From contig CM049312.1 of assembly GCA_026874595.1 (NCBI GenBank), positions 25,289,956-25,353,955 of the forward strand: a DNA stretch of 64,000 bases. Reading direction: 5' to 3'. Source of the stretch: Sipunculus nudus (taxonomy: Eukaryota; Annelida; Sipuncula; Golfingiida; Sipunculidae). Position numbers and translations under genes: made by a program. The notes under the pieces are model-generated. The model made no database searches. It was not told where the DNA came from and saw only the letters and a program-made list of their open reading frames with translations. Below are positions 31,054-41,100 of the stretch, one piece after another; position 1 is the first letter of the stretch; each line of letters begins with the position of its first letter.

Positions 31054-33678
31054 ATGGACCTCTTGTGCAGAGAAACCATGTCGGATCTCGGTGACACGCC
31101 AATTAACCCTCATCGAAAAGTAGAGCTATTGAAACCTGAAGAACTAAAACGACGGGGCTTAGAGCGTATAGGCAGTGGTACATACGGGCACGTGTACTTA
31201 CATACGGACACGGACCACGTGTTTAAAATATGCCAAACGAAACACGCAAAACACGAGTTAAACATTATGGAACATTTGAAGGCGAAAGGTGTCAATGAAG
31301 ACCTCGTTTTGTTGCAAGAAAACGCGCGTAAACACAAACTGTTCGCGGACGTGGTGGAGGCTTTGACAGGGAAGGCCTATCGCATTGGATCAGAAGTGTC
31401 GCCGATAACCGAGCTGTTGGTGTCCCAACGCATGGATATGACGTTGCACACGTTCATGCATTCGTGCCTGTACGACGACGACCTGGCTTGGACGGTCGCG
31501 TCTAAAGCGTCCGAAGGTGTTCTGCACCTGCACGATCTTGGGGTTTTCCATTTTGATCTGTCTGCCAAGAACGTTATGTTGAAAAAAAAATGGTGCATGC
31601 CACCCGATGTCAAAATTATCGATTTCGGTAACGCCGCATGTCCACAAGAGGACCTGATGCCCAACCACGTCTGCCCTTTCAGCAAACGTCTGTGGGACCC
31701 GACCATCTATTGGACATCCCGAGCTCCAGAGCTTTTTTCACGGCTGCGCCCCCACCTCACACCCGATGTGGGCAAGAATGCAGACTTGTGGGCCTTAGGT
31801 GTCATAATAGTGGGTTTGCTGCACCATTCGTTAAACAACGAGACGGAACATGTGGGGTTTGCTGTCTACCGCCCTCGGGCGTGCTGGCTGTCAGTTTCAA
31901 GTTCCGAGGAAAGACATCGAAACGCCGATTACCTGTTTTGGCCGCAATGGCAGGACACAAGACGCGTCTACAGAACCGCAGCAACATGCCGTGAATTCTA
32001 CCGGGTGAAGGCCACACAAGCTGATGCCGCGCTCAGTGTGCAGCAGGCATCTGTCATTGTCAGCGGGTGTCTCCAGCCGTGCTCCAGGTGCCGCGTGGAC
32101 AAGACGACCTACAGAGACATCCGTCGATGTATCGATGGCGGCAGTCCCAGTGATGCTCACGTGACAGCTCCGGGATGCAGGTGTCAAACACAGGATGTGT
32201 GGACAGAAAAGTGTCGGCACAGCGTGCGAGAACCATGCGACCCCCGGTTCCACTCAAATCCTCACGCTGAAGAATGGCGACGCCTCTGCAATACGCTCTC
32301 GATGGCTACCACCGCTGACCTCAAGCAGACGCTGTCCGCCACAGACGCTGCCACACTTGAGACAGATGTTCCCACAGAAGAAGCACAAGCTCTTTTGAAG
32401 GGCGCTCTGGGCAGCCTTGCCATGCTCACAACAGGCCAGACATCGAACTGGTACTGGTGGTACTGGAGGTTGGGGCGCGTCACAGCATCGCACATGCAAA
32501 GGTTCATATGTAAGTCACAATCTGTCATGCTCAATAGTTTTTACAAACTATGGAAAACACCCGAAAGCGTCTGTGAAGCTGCACGGTCCTCAGCCGCAGC
32601 AGCGACGAACCCTATGGCACACGGTTTGCTTTTCGAACCGATCGTGATCGACGTACTGCGTGACGTGATCGGCTTCGGGCAGCTTAAGAGCACGGGCCTG
32701 GTCTTGCACCCTGACCAGGAGAAGTACCCCATGCTCGGCGTTTCACCTGATGCTGTGTTTGAAGACATGACAGGGTTCATCGAGGTGAAGTGCCATTTCA
32801 GTGCAACAAAAGATTGGTCAAACATGAGCGGTCTAACACACGTGAAGGGATACAACCTGAAGGCGTTTGACAGGTCCTTCAGCCACGTCGGTCTGGACCG
32901 GCTGCCGGCCTTTTCACGCTTGTGTAAAGAAGAACGAGGCCGTAAGAAACCGTTCGCCGAAAGGAACGTGTACGTTGAGATCGACGCAGACCTCTGCCGT
33001 GCGACGGACGAGTCGATAGATGGCTTGCAAGCGCTCATTAAGGAAACGCCGCAACTATCGGTAAGCCAACACCCCTTTGCGTATCATTACTTGTTTTTGA
33101 ACATACACAGAGGCTCAACGTCCACGTACGTGTTAGACTACACGATCGAAAACGTGGGGACGGACTGCTGGGACACAGAACGTCACCTGGTGTGCAGTCT
33201 TCATCACACGATCACAGCCCCGTCAGTGGAAGGGCCGTTCTTACTGCCGGACAAACGAAAGTCTCAAACAGAGGTTTCCCCCGTCACATCACTGAAGGAC
33301 ACGGAAGCATCACTCAAAGCGCCAAACGGCACTAGGAGCAGGGTGATACTCAACCCGCTGCACCCATACGCAGCCCAAGTGATCGGAACATGCGGAGTGA
33401 TCGCCGCATCAACGGGTAGGCACGTTATAGACACAGAATCAATCGTCTGCTCGGCTTTCAACGAAAATATCCCAGAAGACCTGCTTGATGACAACGACTG
33501 GCACAACATGTGGGTACTGGCAGAACATACGCACAAAAAACTGTTCCCTCTGACTGGATTGAGATCACTGCCGAGGTTTCTTGTGTGTACAAACGTGATA
33601 GCTACAGACCGGATGGTAGAAAAAATGTTTGATTGTATAAAAGAAAACTACGAGATATGCCACCGGTTAACCAGATGA
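31054..33678 (+). CDS. Fusion of a UL13-type protein kinase and a UL12-type alkaline nuclease
   Basis: 874 residues. The N-terminal kinase has glycine loop GSGTYGHV (40-47), Lys58, catalytic loop HFDLSAKN (166-173, Asp168), DFG (190-192) and APE (224-226), so it looks active. A Cys-rich linker (about 330-400; CLQPCSRC) follows. Residues about 450-700 match the herpesvirus alkaline exonuclease: TTGQTSNWYWWYWRLGRVTASH, then GLLFEP (Glu528), SPD (Asp566) and EVK (Glu577, Lys579), the PD-(D/E)xK core. Family knowledge: the kinase phosphorylates viral and nuclear proteins, and the nuclease trims replicated DNA and supports recombination. In orthoherpesviruses these are separate neighbouring genes, kinase upstream of nuclease on one strand; here they are one frame in that order. 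A second ATG at 31078 is possible. AATAAA is at 33769. Confidence 0.9.
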   Translation: MDLLCRETMSDLGDTPINPHRKVELLKPEELKRRGLERIGSGTYGHVYLHTDTDHVFKICQTKHAKHELNIMEHLKAKGVNEDLVLLQENARKHKLFADVVEALTGKAYRIGSEVSPITELLVSQRMDMTLHTFMHSCLYDDDLAWTVASKASEGVLHLHDLGVFHFDLSAKNVMLKKKWCMPPDVKIIDFGNAACPQEDLMPNHVCPFSKRLWDPTIYWTSRAPELFSRLRPHLTPDVGKNADLWALGVIIVGLLHHSLNNETEHVGFAVYRPRACWLSVSSSEERHRNADYLFWPQWQDTRRVYRTAATCREFYRVKATQADAALSVQQASVIVSGCLQPCSRCRVDKTTYRDIRRCIDGGSPSDAHVTAPGCRCQTQDVWTEKCRHSVREPCDPRFHSNPHAEEWRRLCNTLSMATTADLKQTLSATDAATLETDVPTEEAQALLKGALGSLAMLTTGQTSNWYWWYWRLGRVTASHMQRFICKSQSVMLNSFYKLWKTPESVCEAARSSAAAATNPMAHGLLFEPIVIDVLRDVIGFGQLKSTGLVLHPDQEKYPMLGVSPDAVFEDMTGFIEVKCHFSATKDWSNMSGLTHVKGYNLKAFDRSFSHVGLDRLPAFSRLCKEERGRKKPFAERNVYVEIDADLCRATDESIDGLQALIKETPQLSVSQHPFAYHYLFLNIHRGSTSTYVLDYTIENVGTDCWDTERHLVCSLHHTITAPSVEGPFLLPDKRKSQTEVSPVTSLKDTEASLKAPNGTRSRVILNPLHPYAAQVIGTCGVIAASTGRHVIDTESIVCSAFNENIPEDLLDDNDWHNMWVLAEHTHKKLFPLTGLRSLPRFLVCTNVIATDRMVEKMFDCIKENYEICHRLTR

Positions 33679-34030
33679 CATTCGCGCGGTCCGCCGTTAC
33701 ACTGCAACCCCCCCCCCCCCATCCCTCCCCAATTTCACATATATGTTTATGTAAAGTGTTATCACAGAAATAAAGACGGTTTTCATATCGTTGCGTTTGT
33801 GTCTTTAGTCTATTATTATGTTGTGGTATACACGCACACGCTTTATCTTTTACACATTTAAAGTACATACTGAATCACAGAGGAACATAAATCTTTAATA
33901 TGAAAACACTATACAATACAGAGCTGTGACGGAGCAAAAAAACAGCATATATGGTACACATTTCGGCGCAGATGATATATAAGTCTGATATATCACACGT
34001 GCCAACATTGCAGTTAATCATTATACTGTA
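33679..34030. other. Convergent gap with poly-C tract and poly(A) signals
   Basis: It holds a 13-C run at 33708-33720, AATAAA for the kinase-nuclease gene at 33769-33774 and a minus-strand ATTAAA near 33894. No gene is seen. Confidence 0.65.
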
Positions 34031-34876
34031 TCATATGGGCGGCGGTTCCGTCCGATCTTCGCACATGGTCCTGTCGCAAGGATCGTCTGTAATCGGTTCG
34101 GGCATATTACGCGCAAGGTACAGTTCCTCAATTTCTTCATCCAGTTTCATATTTTCACCTTGTCCTCTTCCCTCGCCGTCCTCACCGTCGTCCGATTCTG
34201 AATCGCTGGACCACATATCTGCGCATGCATCTTTCACGTCGTTCAGCCGCTGTAACCACATCTGCTTTTTTCTCTCCTTTAAGGCACGCCTTTTCTCCTT
34301 GTGAACCGTGTTCGTCAATCCGCGTTCCATCCGGGTGTTAAAAATACGCCTTTTCACAGGGTCAATAACGTTGCGCCGAACGGCACCGTACAATGCATTT
34401 TTCGTCGATCCCGAGTGATATACCTCACGCAAGGCTTTTTCTCTAGCAACCTGTTTGTCTGTATGTTCGGTCTGACGGACTTGAGCGGCCGCTCGTGTTG
34501 CCATTTCACGTGCACGCTGCAACTCGTCTTTGTGCATACGGTACCATTCGAGTGTCAGGGCTCTTCCCGTAATCCCGTATTTTCTTTCACTCGCCAGGGC
34601 CTTGTGTTCCAATACGTCCGCTAGGCGTGTGCAAGCGGTCATGCGACAAGCCAAGCGAAATCGGTCATTCAGATCTGCTACCTCTCTGTTGTGACTGACC
34701 TCACTGGTCGAGGGTCCCGGCGACACGGGTTCGCGCACCGTACCTGTGCGTCCACTCCGGATATCGAAAGACATAGTTCTTCTGTACTTGTCACCTTTCT
34801 GCGACGGATCGACAACACCTGACATGTCCTGATCAGTATCAGTCTTTGCATGCCTCGCGAGAACGTCCGTCGTCAT
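34031..34876 (-). CDS. Highly charged 281-residue protein of unknown function
   Basis: No family is recognised. The middle (about 70-210) is helical, with many Arg, Lys, Ala and Glu, including HKEKRRALKERKKQMW, which could act as a nuclear signal or nucleic-acid contact. It is followed by an acidic Ser/Asp/Glu stretch (SSDSESDDGEDGEG) that looks like casein kinase II sites. The mix of basic helix and acidic tail fits a tegument protein. In orthoherpesviruses a small helical tegument protein (UL14) is encoded beside the kinase and nuclease, but here the gene is on the opposite strand and I see no motif, so that link is only a thought. The ATG at 34876 is the first in frame. Confidence 0.75.
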   Translation of the reverse strand: MTTDVLARHAKTDTDQDMSGVVDPSQKGDKYRRTMSFDIRSGRTGTVREPVSPGPSTSEVSHNREVADLNDRFRLACRMTACTRLADVLEHKALASERKYGITGRALTLEWYRMHKDELQRAREMATRAAAQVRQTEHTDKQVAREKALREVYHSGSTKNALYGAVRRNVIDPVKRRIFNTRMERGLTNTVHKEKRRALKERKKQMWLQRLNDVKDACADMWSSDSESDDGEDGEGRGQGENMKLDEEIEELYLARNMPEPITDDPCDRTMCEDRTEPPPI

Positions 34877-34901
34877 GGTTCATAGCGGTACGTGTATATC
34901 A

Positions 34902-36092
34902 TCATGCTACCCTTGGCTTTATCACGTACGTGTATAACACGTACCCCAAACCTGCTAGCACAGAAAGCGTCAGGATCGTGCAAATAATCTTGCTGATTAT
35001 ACGTGAGCAACACGATTCGCACACGTAACAGTCACCGTCAGAGTGTTTCCCACTGCGCCGACAAATGCCACAGCGCTCCACCAAAAGTGACACGTAATAC
35101 AACATCACCCAACACCCCGCGCTTAAGACGCCTGCGTGCCAGTACGCAAACTGGGGGACGAACGCGTCACAGGAACGTAGGCGATGGGATGAATACGTCC
35201 CCATCAAACAGGCCACAGTGAGAAATATAACCATGGCATGCAAAGCTCCGCACGCGCCGGAACAGACCAACTTGTTGTGTCTGTGTCGTGTGGACACGCT
35301 CTTTCGGTCATTTTTCCCGATCGGCCAGTGGAACCCGGTGAATTCAAACTGGGAATACGGCGGAGGAGGTTCATCGGTGCCCGTGGTCAAGTACCGGTCG
35401 GCTTCCTCGGACACAACGGCTTCCATTGAGTCCACTCCGTCGAGAATGGCAGGTTTCTCATCGGGTTTTTCGCCCTGTGTCGGCGGCACTACGAGATTCG
35501 GTTCCGCATACGTGAAGCGCGGACGCGATACATCGGATTTTGGGTTGTGGCCTCCGGGCACGGCTGGGTTGTCGTTACAAGCTGTTGTTTTGTCTGCAAG
35601 TTTCTGTTGTGCTTTTTCACGAAGACCATCCATGATACGGATGTGAGCTACATGCAGTTTATGCGCAGCGTTGCGCAAGTGCATGCTAAAAACAACGAAC
35701 AAACATAGACCCACAAGTGGGAAGCACACAGCGTCAAACAACATCTCCTGCAGCAGCTCGTCATAGGCCGCAACAAGGCGTTCCGGGGGTCGACCTGACG
35801 AATCAGTGGTAGGAACAGGTGACGCGTTCTCATTGCAAAGTAATATGCCGACAGTACACCTGAGTCTACGTGGGCGTCTCAACCAGCAGGCGCTTGTCGG
35901 GTATGCGGTTTGTGGCAAAAAGTAAGGTTCCATAGAGGCGTTGCGTCCAGAGCGTAAATAAATGCAACCGCAGTGGTCGTCCTCCGGCCACCACCCAGGG
36001 TGCCACAAGTGTAGAGCGCTGATGATCCCCGCAGCCATGCAGGCGATCGACGCAGCTAGGCCAGTTGCTACCTGAAATGTCGTGTGTCCCAT
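34902..36092 (-). CDS. Five-span membrane protein with PPPPY motif and a Cys cluster
   Basis: 396 residues from the ATG at 36092; a few upstream codons are open from GTG only. Likely spans are at about 5-28, 120-139, 278-298, 316-338 and 366-389. The first loop (about 29-119) has two N-glycosylation sites (NAS at about 52 and 89) and several Cys, so it is probably lumenal or extracellular. The long second loop is hydrophilic and contains EPPPPYSQF (PPPPY at 242-246), the type of PPxY site that recruits Nedd4-family ubiquitin ligases and is used by many viruses for budding or sorting. Between spans 4 and 5 is CGIC-x10-CYVCESCC (from 341), which could bind zinc. Not assignable to a known herpesvirus envelope protein. 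Confidence 0.8.
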   Translation of the reverse strand: MGHTTFQVATGLAASIACMAAGIISALHLWHPGWWPEDDHCGCIYLRSGRNASMEPYFLPQTAYPTSACWLRRPRRLRCTVGILLCNENASPVPTTDSSGRPPERLVAAYDELLQEMLFDAVCFPLVGLCLFVVFSMHLRNAAHKLHVAHIRIMDGLREKAQQKLADKTTACNDNPAVPGGHNPKSDVSRPRFTYAEPNLVVPPTQGEKPDEKPAILDGVDSMEAVVSEEADRYLTTGTDEPPPPYSQFEFTGFHWPIGKNDRKSVSTRHRHNKLVCSGACGALHAMVIFLTVACLMGTYSSHRLRSCDAFVPQFAYWHAGVLSAGCWVMLYYVSLLVERCGICRRSGKHSDGDCYVCESCCSRIISKIICTILTLSVLAGLGYVLYTYVIKPRVA

Positions 36093-36201
36093 ATTTAATG
36101 CCGCACACAGCACGATAATGATCCCGCATTGATCGGTGAGGCAGCTGTCATTGTGACATCAGACAGATACACATCCCCCACTGCACAAATACAAGTCTAT
36201 G

Positions 36202-36741
36202 TTATGCAGCGATGGCTTTCGCGATCTGACAGAAAAAAGAAACCCAACCTGGCACCCCATGTGGCATCCATCCTGTGAAAAGCCCAGGAGAAGCATGGTT
36301 CTTGTGAATTGACGGGTTAACCACGTACAAATAAGCCCACCTGACGAAAACAGAGGACACACATTTAATGGTTTCCAGCGGGACGCCATTGCGTTCCAGC
36401 TGACGACGAACAGACAAAGCGAATGCGAAAAAAACCAAAGCGTGTCCATAATAGCAGAAACCGTTCGCCACGCGGCCTAGTATGATATTCAGACTCTTTT
36501 CAATGTCATGTTGCCCGTTCAGACATGACCACCACCTCTCTCCCGCAACTTTGATGTCCTTCATGTTTTCCAATTGCTTTATGCACCCTCCCAGTGCAAT
36601 TTCAACGTGCGCGTACGGTATAAAACAATCAGAACAGACTGAGCGGTTATCGTGGCGTTCAGGGAATTGACAGACGAAAAGATGATTCACGATTCGCCTG
36701 GCCGTAGAATGGGGCATAACAAGCGGATATCTTCTACGCAT
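36202..36741 (-). CDS. Candidate viral Bcl-2-like apoptosis regulator
   Basis: 179 residues from the ATG at 36741; the frame is open to 36846 only from GTG. An amphipathic N-terminal helix (ARRIVNHLFV) is followed by a central hydrophobic helix hairpin. The segment YYGHALVFFAFALSVRRQL resembles the BH1 region of Bcl-2 proteins (aromatic-Gly, then a hydrophobic helix with Phe and Ala). HGVPGWVSFF near the C-terminus resembles BH2 (Gly-Trp followed by Phe), with the expected spacing of about 50-70 residues. No C-terminal membrane anchor is visible. Length is typical of viral Bcl-2 proteins, which block mitochondrial cell death. The neighbours are accessory membrane genes. Similarity is by pattern only; a small unrelated helical protein remains possible. 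Confidence 0.5.
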   Translation of the reverse strand: MRRRYPLVMPHSTARRIVNHLFVCQFPERHDNRSVCSDCFIPYAHVEIALGGCIKQLENMKDIKVAGERWWSCLNGQHDIEKSLNIILGRVANGFCYYGHALVFFAFALSVRRQLERNGVPLETIKCVSSVFVRWAYLYVVNPSIHKNHASPGLFTGWMPHGVPGWVSFFCQIAKAIAA

Positions 36742-37192
36742 ACCGTTATTCGATCGTCTCAGCAAACTTGTCTGATGTGGCGTGAACGACTTTGCGTGCG
36801 GCGGTAGTGCAATGCCTGGTATCCTGTCCTTAATTTGCGAAACCACTCACGCCCGAAAACGGTGTTACTGCAAATTGCTACACACGTCACGCGCACGACT
36901 TTCGCACTCATGTGGGAATGTCCACAGATATTCTGGTAGCAAGTCGTCGGAGAAGTTGAGTGTCATTGCCGCGGCCAAATGTCGACATCCGGGTTAACGT
37001 CTGGGACACATGTCCGGCTAGTCGAGGCGTTTATCACGGATAACAGTACACTTAGGGGGACGCCGGTTTGTAACTGCACGATCAGGCAATTATTCGAGAG
37101 ACGAAGTGTCACACATTTTTTATTATTGTGTCGTTTCAACGTTCCTGTGCCTGAGCATCCAACGCCTGCTCACCAGCAAATGCAAATAGCGT
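36742..37192. other. Gap without a convincing gene
   Basis: Only short frames without clear start context occur. A minus-strand AATAAA (TTTATT at 37118-37123) serves the four-span membrane gene ending at 37193. The stretch just right of 36741 probably holds the promoter of the Bcl-2-like gene. Confidence 0.5.
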
Positions 37193-37852
37193 TCACGATC
37201 TGTCCCAAAGGGCGTGCTGAGTGGTTTCAAGGACGAGGGCGGCTGCAGTGAATAACAGGTACATGGCAGAGAGTACGTAGAACGTGATGCACGGGGGCTG
37301 AACTATTCCTGTTTTCGCCACGCGCACCATCTGCACCAAGAAACTTATGAACCAAGGGATGATCATGATCACATGCAAACCAGACACGATTGCGGATTTG
37401 GAAGAGGCTGTTACCATCCCCGTGAGACTGTAAAAATCACGTGGATCACCCTTCGTGCCACGCACGTTCTCTTTGTCATGCACCAGTAACCTTTCGCCTT
37501 CATGGTTTTCCTCACACGTGTCACCTCCATTGTCATCTTTTTCGTCTCTGAATATGTAAGTGTTTTTTCGAGGTCCTCGTCTGCTCCCAAACGTATGTTT
37601 ATTACGTCCCTCATGAGCGGACATCTTCGTCTCCCTTGGGTTGTTCCTTCCGGAAATACGGTACGCGAACACAGTCAAGCAGATCATGCTGGATCCATAT
37701 TGTATCATACATATAGGAAGAAAAGAACTGTCGTCACATAAAGATATATGTGCCGCGCCTGTTGTGATGATAATGCCGTATGCAGACACAAGAACAAAGG
37801 CGAACATGATACGAAGACGGCGACCTCTGACGAATGACGCCTTGCCGTTCAT
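37193..37852 (-). CDS. Four-span membrane protein, 219 residues
   Basis: Hydrophobic spans are at about 13-35, 45-68, 153-175 and 186-209. They form two hairpins separated by a charged loop of about 85 residues (KDDNGGDTCEENHEGERLL) that is probably cytoplasmic. The N-terminus is short and basic, so no cleaved signal peptide is evident. In orthoherpesviruses a four-span protein of similar length, UL20, lies next to the major capsid gene, as this one does. But the orientation here is divergent rather than tandem and I see no sequence motif, so homology is not claimed. The ATG at 37852 is the first in frame. Confidence 0.75.
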   Translation of the reverse strand: MNGKASFVRGRRLRIMFAFVLVSAYGIIITTGAAHISLCDDSSFLPICMIQYGSSMICLTVFAYRISGRNNPRETKMSAHEGRNKHTFGSRRGPRKNTYIFRDEKDDNGGDTCEENHEGERLLVHDKENVRGTKGDPRDFYSLTGMVTASSKSAIVSGLHVIMIIPWFISFLVQMVRVAKTGIVQPPCITFYVLSAMYLLFTAAALVLETTQHALWDRS

Positions 37853-38123
37853 CGTTGTCTATGCTTTCGTTATTAGGGCAATCATATACAACAACCTGAA
37901 CAGAAGAACAGTAGGAACACCCCCAATCCAATAACCAACAGAACCACACAGCCGCTACTGACACAGACCTGTATTTGGAAAGGGGCCATTGACCTCGTTC
38001 TCTCTTTACATCAACGTTCATGTCAATTCGTTATCGAGCCGTTACGGGAATTGAGAACAGTGACAACCAAAGGTATAACGGAAAACACGTTTTTGTTTTT
38101 GTTTACCCTCGAGGATCCGCAAC

Positions 38124-41100
38124 ATGGCCGCTATACCACCGCCACACCCACAACTGGGGCCTTGGGCCTTTGCATTTGACAACCATCACCTGGCCCCTTA
38201 CCTCAACACGGGCGTACAGGAACTGTACACACTAGCGAAGAGTTACGCCACGGGAGGACTGCTGGAAAACGACCCTATGGATGCACGGTTGCTGGAATCC
38301 AAATTTATCAGATATTATAAATGCTATGTGGCGGGTGCGTCAGTGCGAGGCGTTCAAAACACACCCCTGGGCGTTTGCTTGGTGCAAAGTTTCGATCCGC
38401 ACATGATGGACTGCAGGTACGAAGATGTCGAATACGTCAGTAAAGACGCTGTGATGTCGGAACCGCCACAGTCAGACAAGGCGCCCCCGAGGACAGTTCA
38501 GAGGCGGAAAAAGAAATTCACCTTCGCCTTGTCACATTCAGCCTACCTGGATGTGCCCTTTGACGTGCTGAACGTATTACGCACAAAGTTGGCCAGTGAA
38601 ACAAACGATGCTCACACCACAGAACCTATCGTCCGGTTCGGGTATATGATGCAAGACGGCATGAGGGACCTCATAACGAGTCTGCGCGCCGGAAACATGG
38701 CCCACATGGGCGAGTTTCTGAGGGACATATCGCCGGACGCAGCCATTATGCGGGCACTGTACGCTACCAGGTTGCAGCTGCAACGTGCCCCTGACCCCAA
38801 CCGCATAGCTCTTATGAAATGTCAGGCACTGAATGAGGCGGCGAGGATGTTTATGGCGAACCTGTTTTCAGTCCGGCTGGACGCATACGGCGCTGTCCGC
38901 CGCCTGGCGAACCAGTGCAGCCAGCAGTGTGACCGGATTCCTTTCATCCGCGAGAGGTCGCAAAGAGACGAAGGGGCGCCTTGGTCTGGAGCAAAGGCAA
39001 AATTGAAAGTCGCCGTGGAGGAAGCTGAGGCCCAGCTCAGCAGACCGGGAGCCGACCCGCCCAGCATCACTCAGAAGCTTCACCTGCAACGGATGAAAGA
39101 TCTTTTGTCCTCGGAAAGTGAACTTTTCGATGCCTCGGATGTTCTGTGTGTGGTGCTGATGGGACCCGAGACTTACCAGCAGATGGCTCAAAGTATGTCA
39201 ATGTACCGCGTGCTGATAGACTTGCGCCGTGGTGTGCTCCGCATAAACAAAACGGAGGAACAGATGATCGCACATACGGGTATCATGGTCCTTAACATAC
39301 ACAGCAACAAAGAGACCGTGAAAGACAGAGAACCGACAGCCGAAGAATACGTCTCGATCATGCGGGGCCCTGTCGACAGCAACGGGGAACCTACGGAGAC
39401 TCTTTTCGCTGGAGTGGAAAAGGGTTACGTGGTACAGACATTCCCGGGGTTGACCCACAGAGACGGTCTGGTCTTGTTTTCGAAAGACGTCAGCGATGTG
39501 ACAGACGTGACACGCCGCGTGGACCGTGATGTGACACGGGACATACTGCACGTGACGCAGACCACACCGATAGCGCTGTGCAGTCAACTAGACTACGTGC
39601 TGGACCGCTTGCAGAACCCGTCTTGTACTACAGGAAACCTAGGTGACCCACACCCAGTCAGGAACCCAAGCGCAAAACAACGCCTGCAAGTGCCCGTGAG
39701 CATGACGTGGAAAACCTACGGGGGCCGCGACGAAACCGTTACGGCTCTCCAGGCACTGATCGACGTCCTTTTCAACCCGGACCTGTACAATTTCGTGAGT
39801 ACAACTAAAAGGTACAACACGCCTTCCAAACTGCATGCTGCAGGGACATCCGGACCTTCCGGGAGAAATGACGAAAGTACACACACTGCAGGAGTATGGG
39901 ACGTCTTTCCTCCAAAAACCCGAGCATCCCTGTGTGATGTTGTTGCACACCATGACGTATCGACCACAGCTTTGAGGTTGCATGAAACTGAAGGGCCTAT
40001 GGCGAGATCGTACGGATGGACCTGTGAGAACACACTGCTATTGCCTCTGCAGCGCAGCCTGAGTAATGTGGACCACATGAACTATCACCAAGCGGGATCT
40101 GTGCGTCTGCTCCATGACCAACCTAACCCCTTCCAGACGCTACACTTCATCCCAAAGAATCTTGACAAAACATCTTTTTCAAAATTGTGTGAAATAACAG
40201 GTGGTACAATACCAGACGGGTTCAAGGAAGGAACATCCGCGCTGTTCGTACCGAGATTTCATCTTGAAAATATACCGCTCTGTCTCCGACCCCTGTCCAG
40301 CGTTCAGGACGCGGGTGAGAGCATAGCGAGGACGCATTACCCTTACCTGTTGGACCCCACTGATCCGCGCTCAGAGGCAGCCAGGGTCTGGAGTACGTCG
40401 TTGAACCACTCTTGTCAAGACCTGCTCTGCAAACGCTGGGAAGCGATGCTGATCGCCAAGTACCCCACTGACATGTTGTTCGTCGAAAAATTTCACACAC
40501 ACGTTTGTGAAAATGGAGAAAGCATTGAATTCCAGTACCTGCTACGGTCAGCTTACATATTTTCCGCTTTCGGAGGGGTGCTGACATGCGACTCAAACCT
40601 GACGCTGATGAAGGCGATCGCAACAGTGCCACTCCCCCCTGTATTGAGGCAGTTCCCGCCTTTACAAAAACTACAACAAGCATGCCGTGGCATAGTGAAG
40701 TTAACTGAAGATGTCGCAGGGTGTTTGATGAAACGGTTAGCTGCCGATCTGCAGGTTTTGGGTCACGGGCAGATAGCAGCAAAACTCGTGTCATCCGAGG
40801 CAGTGACGTTCACAAAAAAAGAATCTGCAATATTACTACGGCGTAGTCAAGAAATCAGCAGTTGCACAGACCTTGCTTTACCCACACCGCTACCAATGGG
40901 CGTGACGGGGTCTAACATGTGGCAGCATGTCGACATGAAAGACTCAACGGACGTGACGTGTTTCGCATGGATGCGGCAGGTTCCGGATGAGTTTGCTACT
41001 CACCCAACTAAGTACGATGTGACTGAAAAGGCAAAAAGGGATCAGACAGACGCGTATAGCAAATGTCATGTTAAGATACCAACTAATATATTCCAAACAG

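Noticed and set aside
34031..34876. Possible UL14 homologue beside the kinase-nuclease gene
   Set aside because: Only position and helical, charged character agree; it is on the opposite strand and no motif is shared, so no name is given.
37193..37852. Possible UL20 homologue beside the major capsid gene
   Set aside because: Length and four spans agree, but the loop arrangement and orientation differ and there is no sequence signature.
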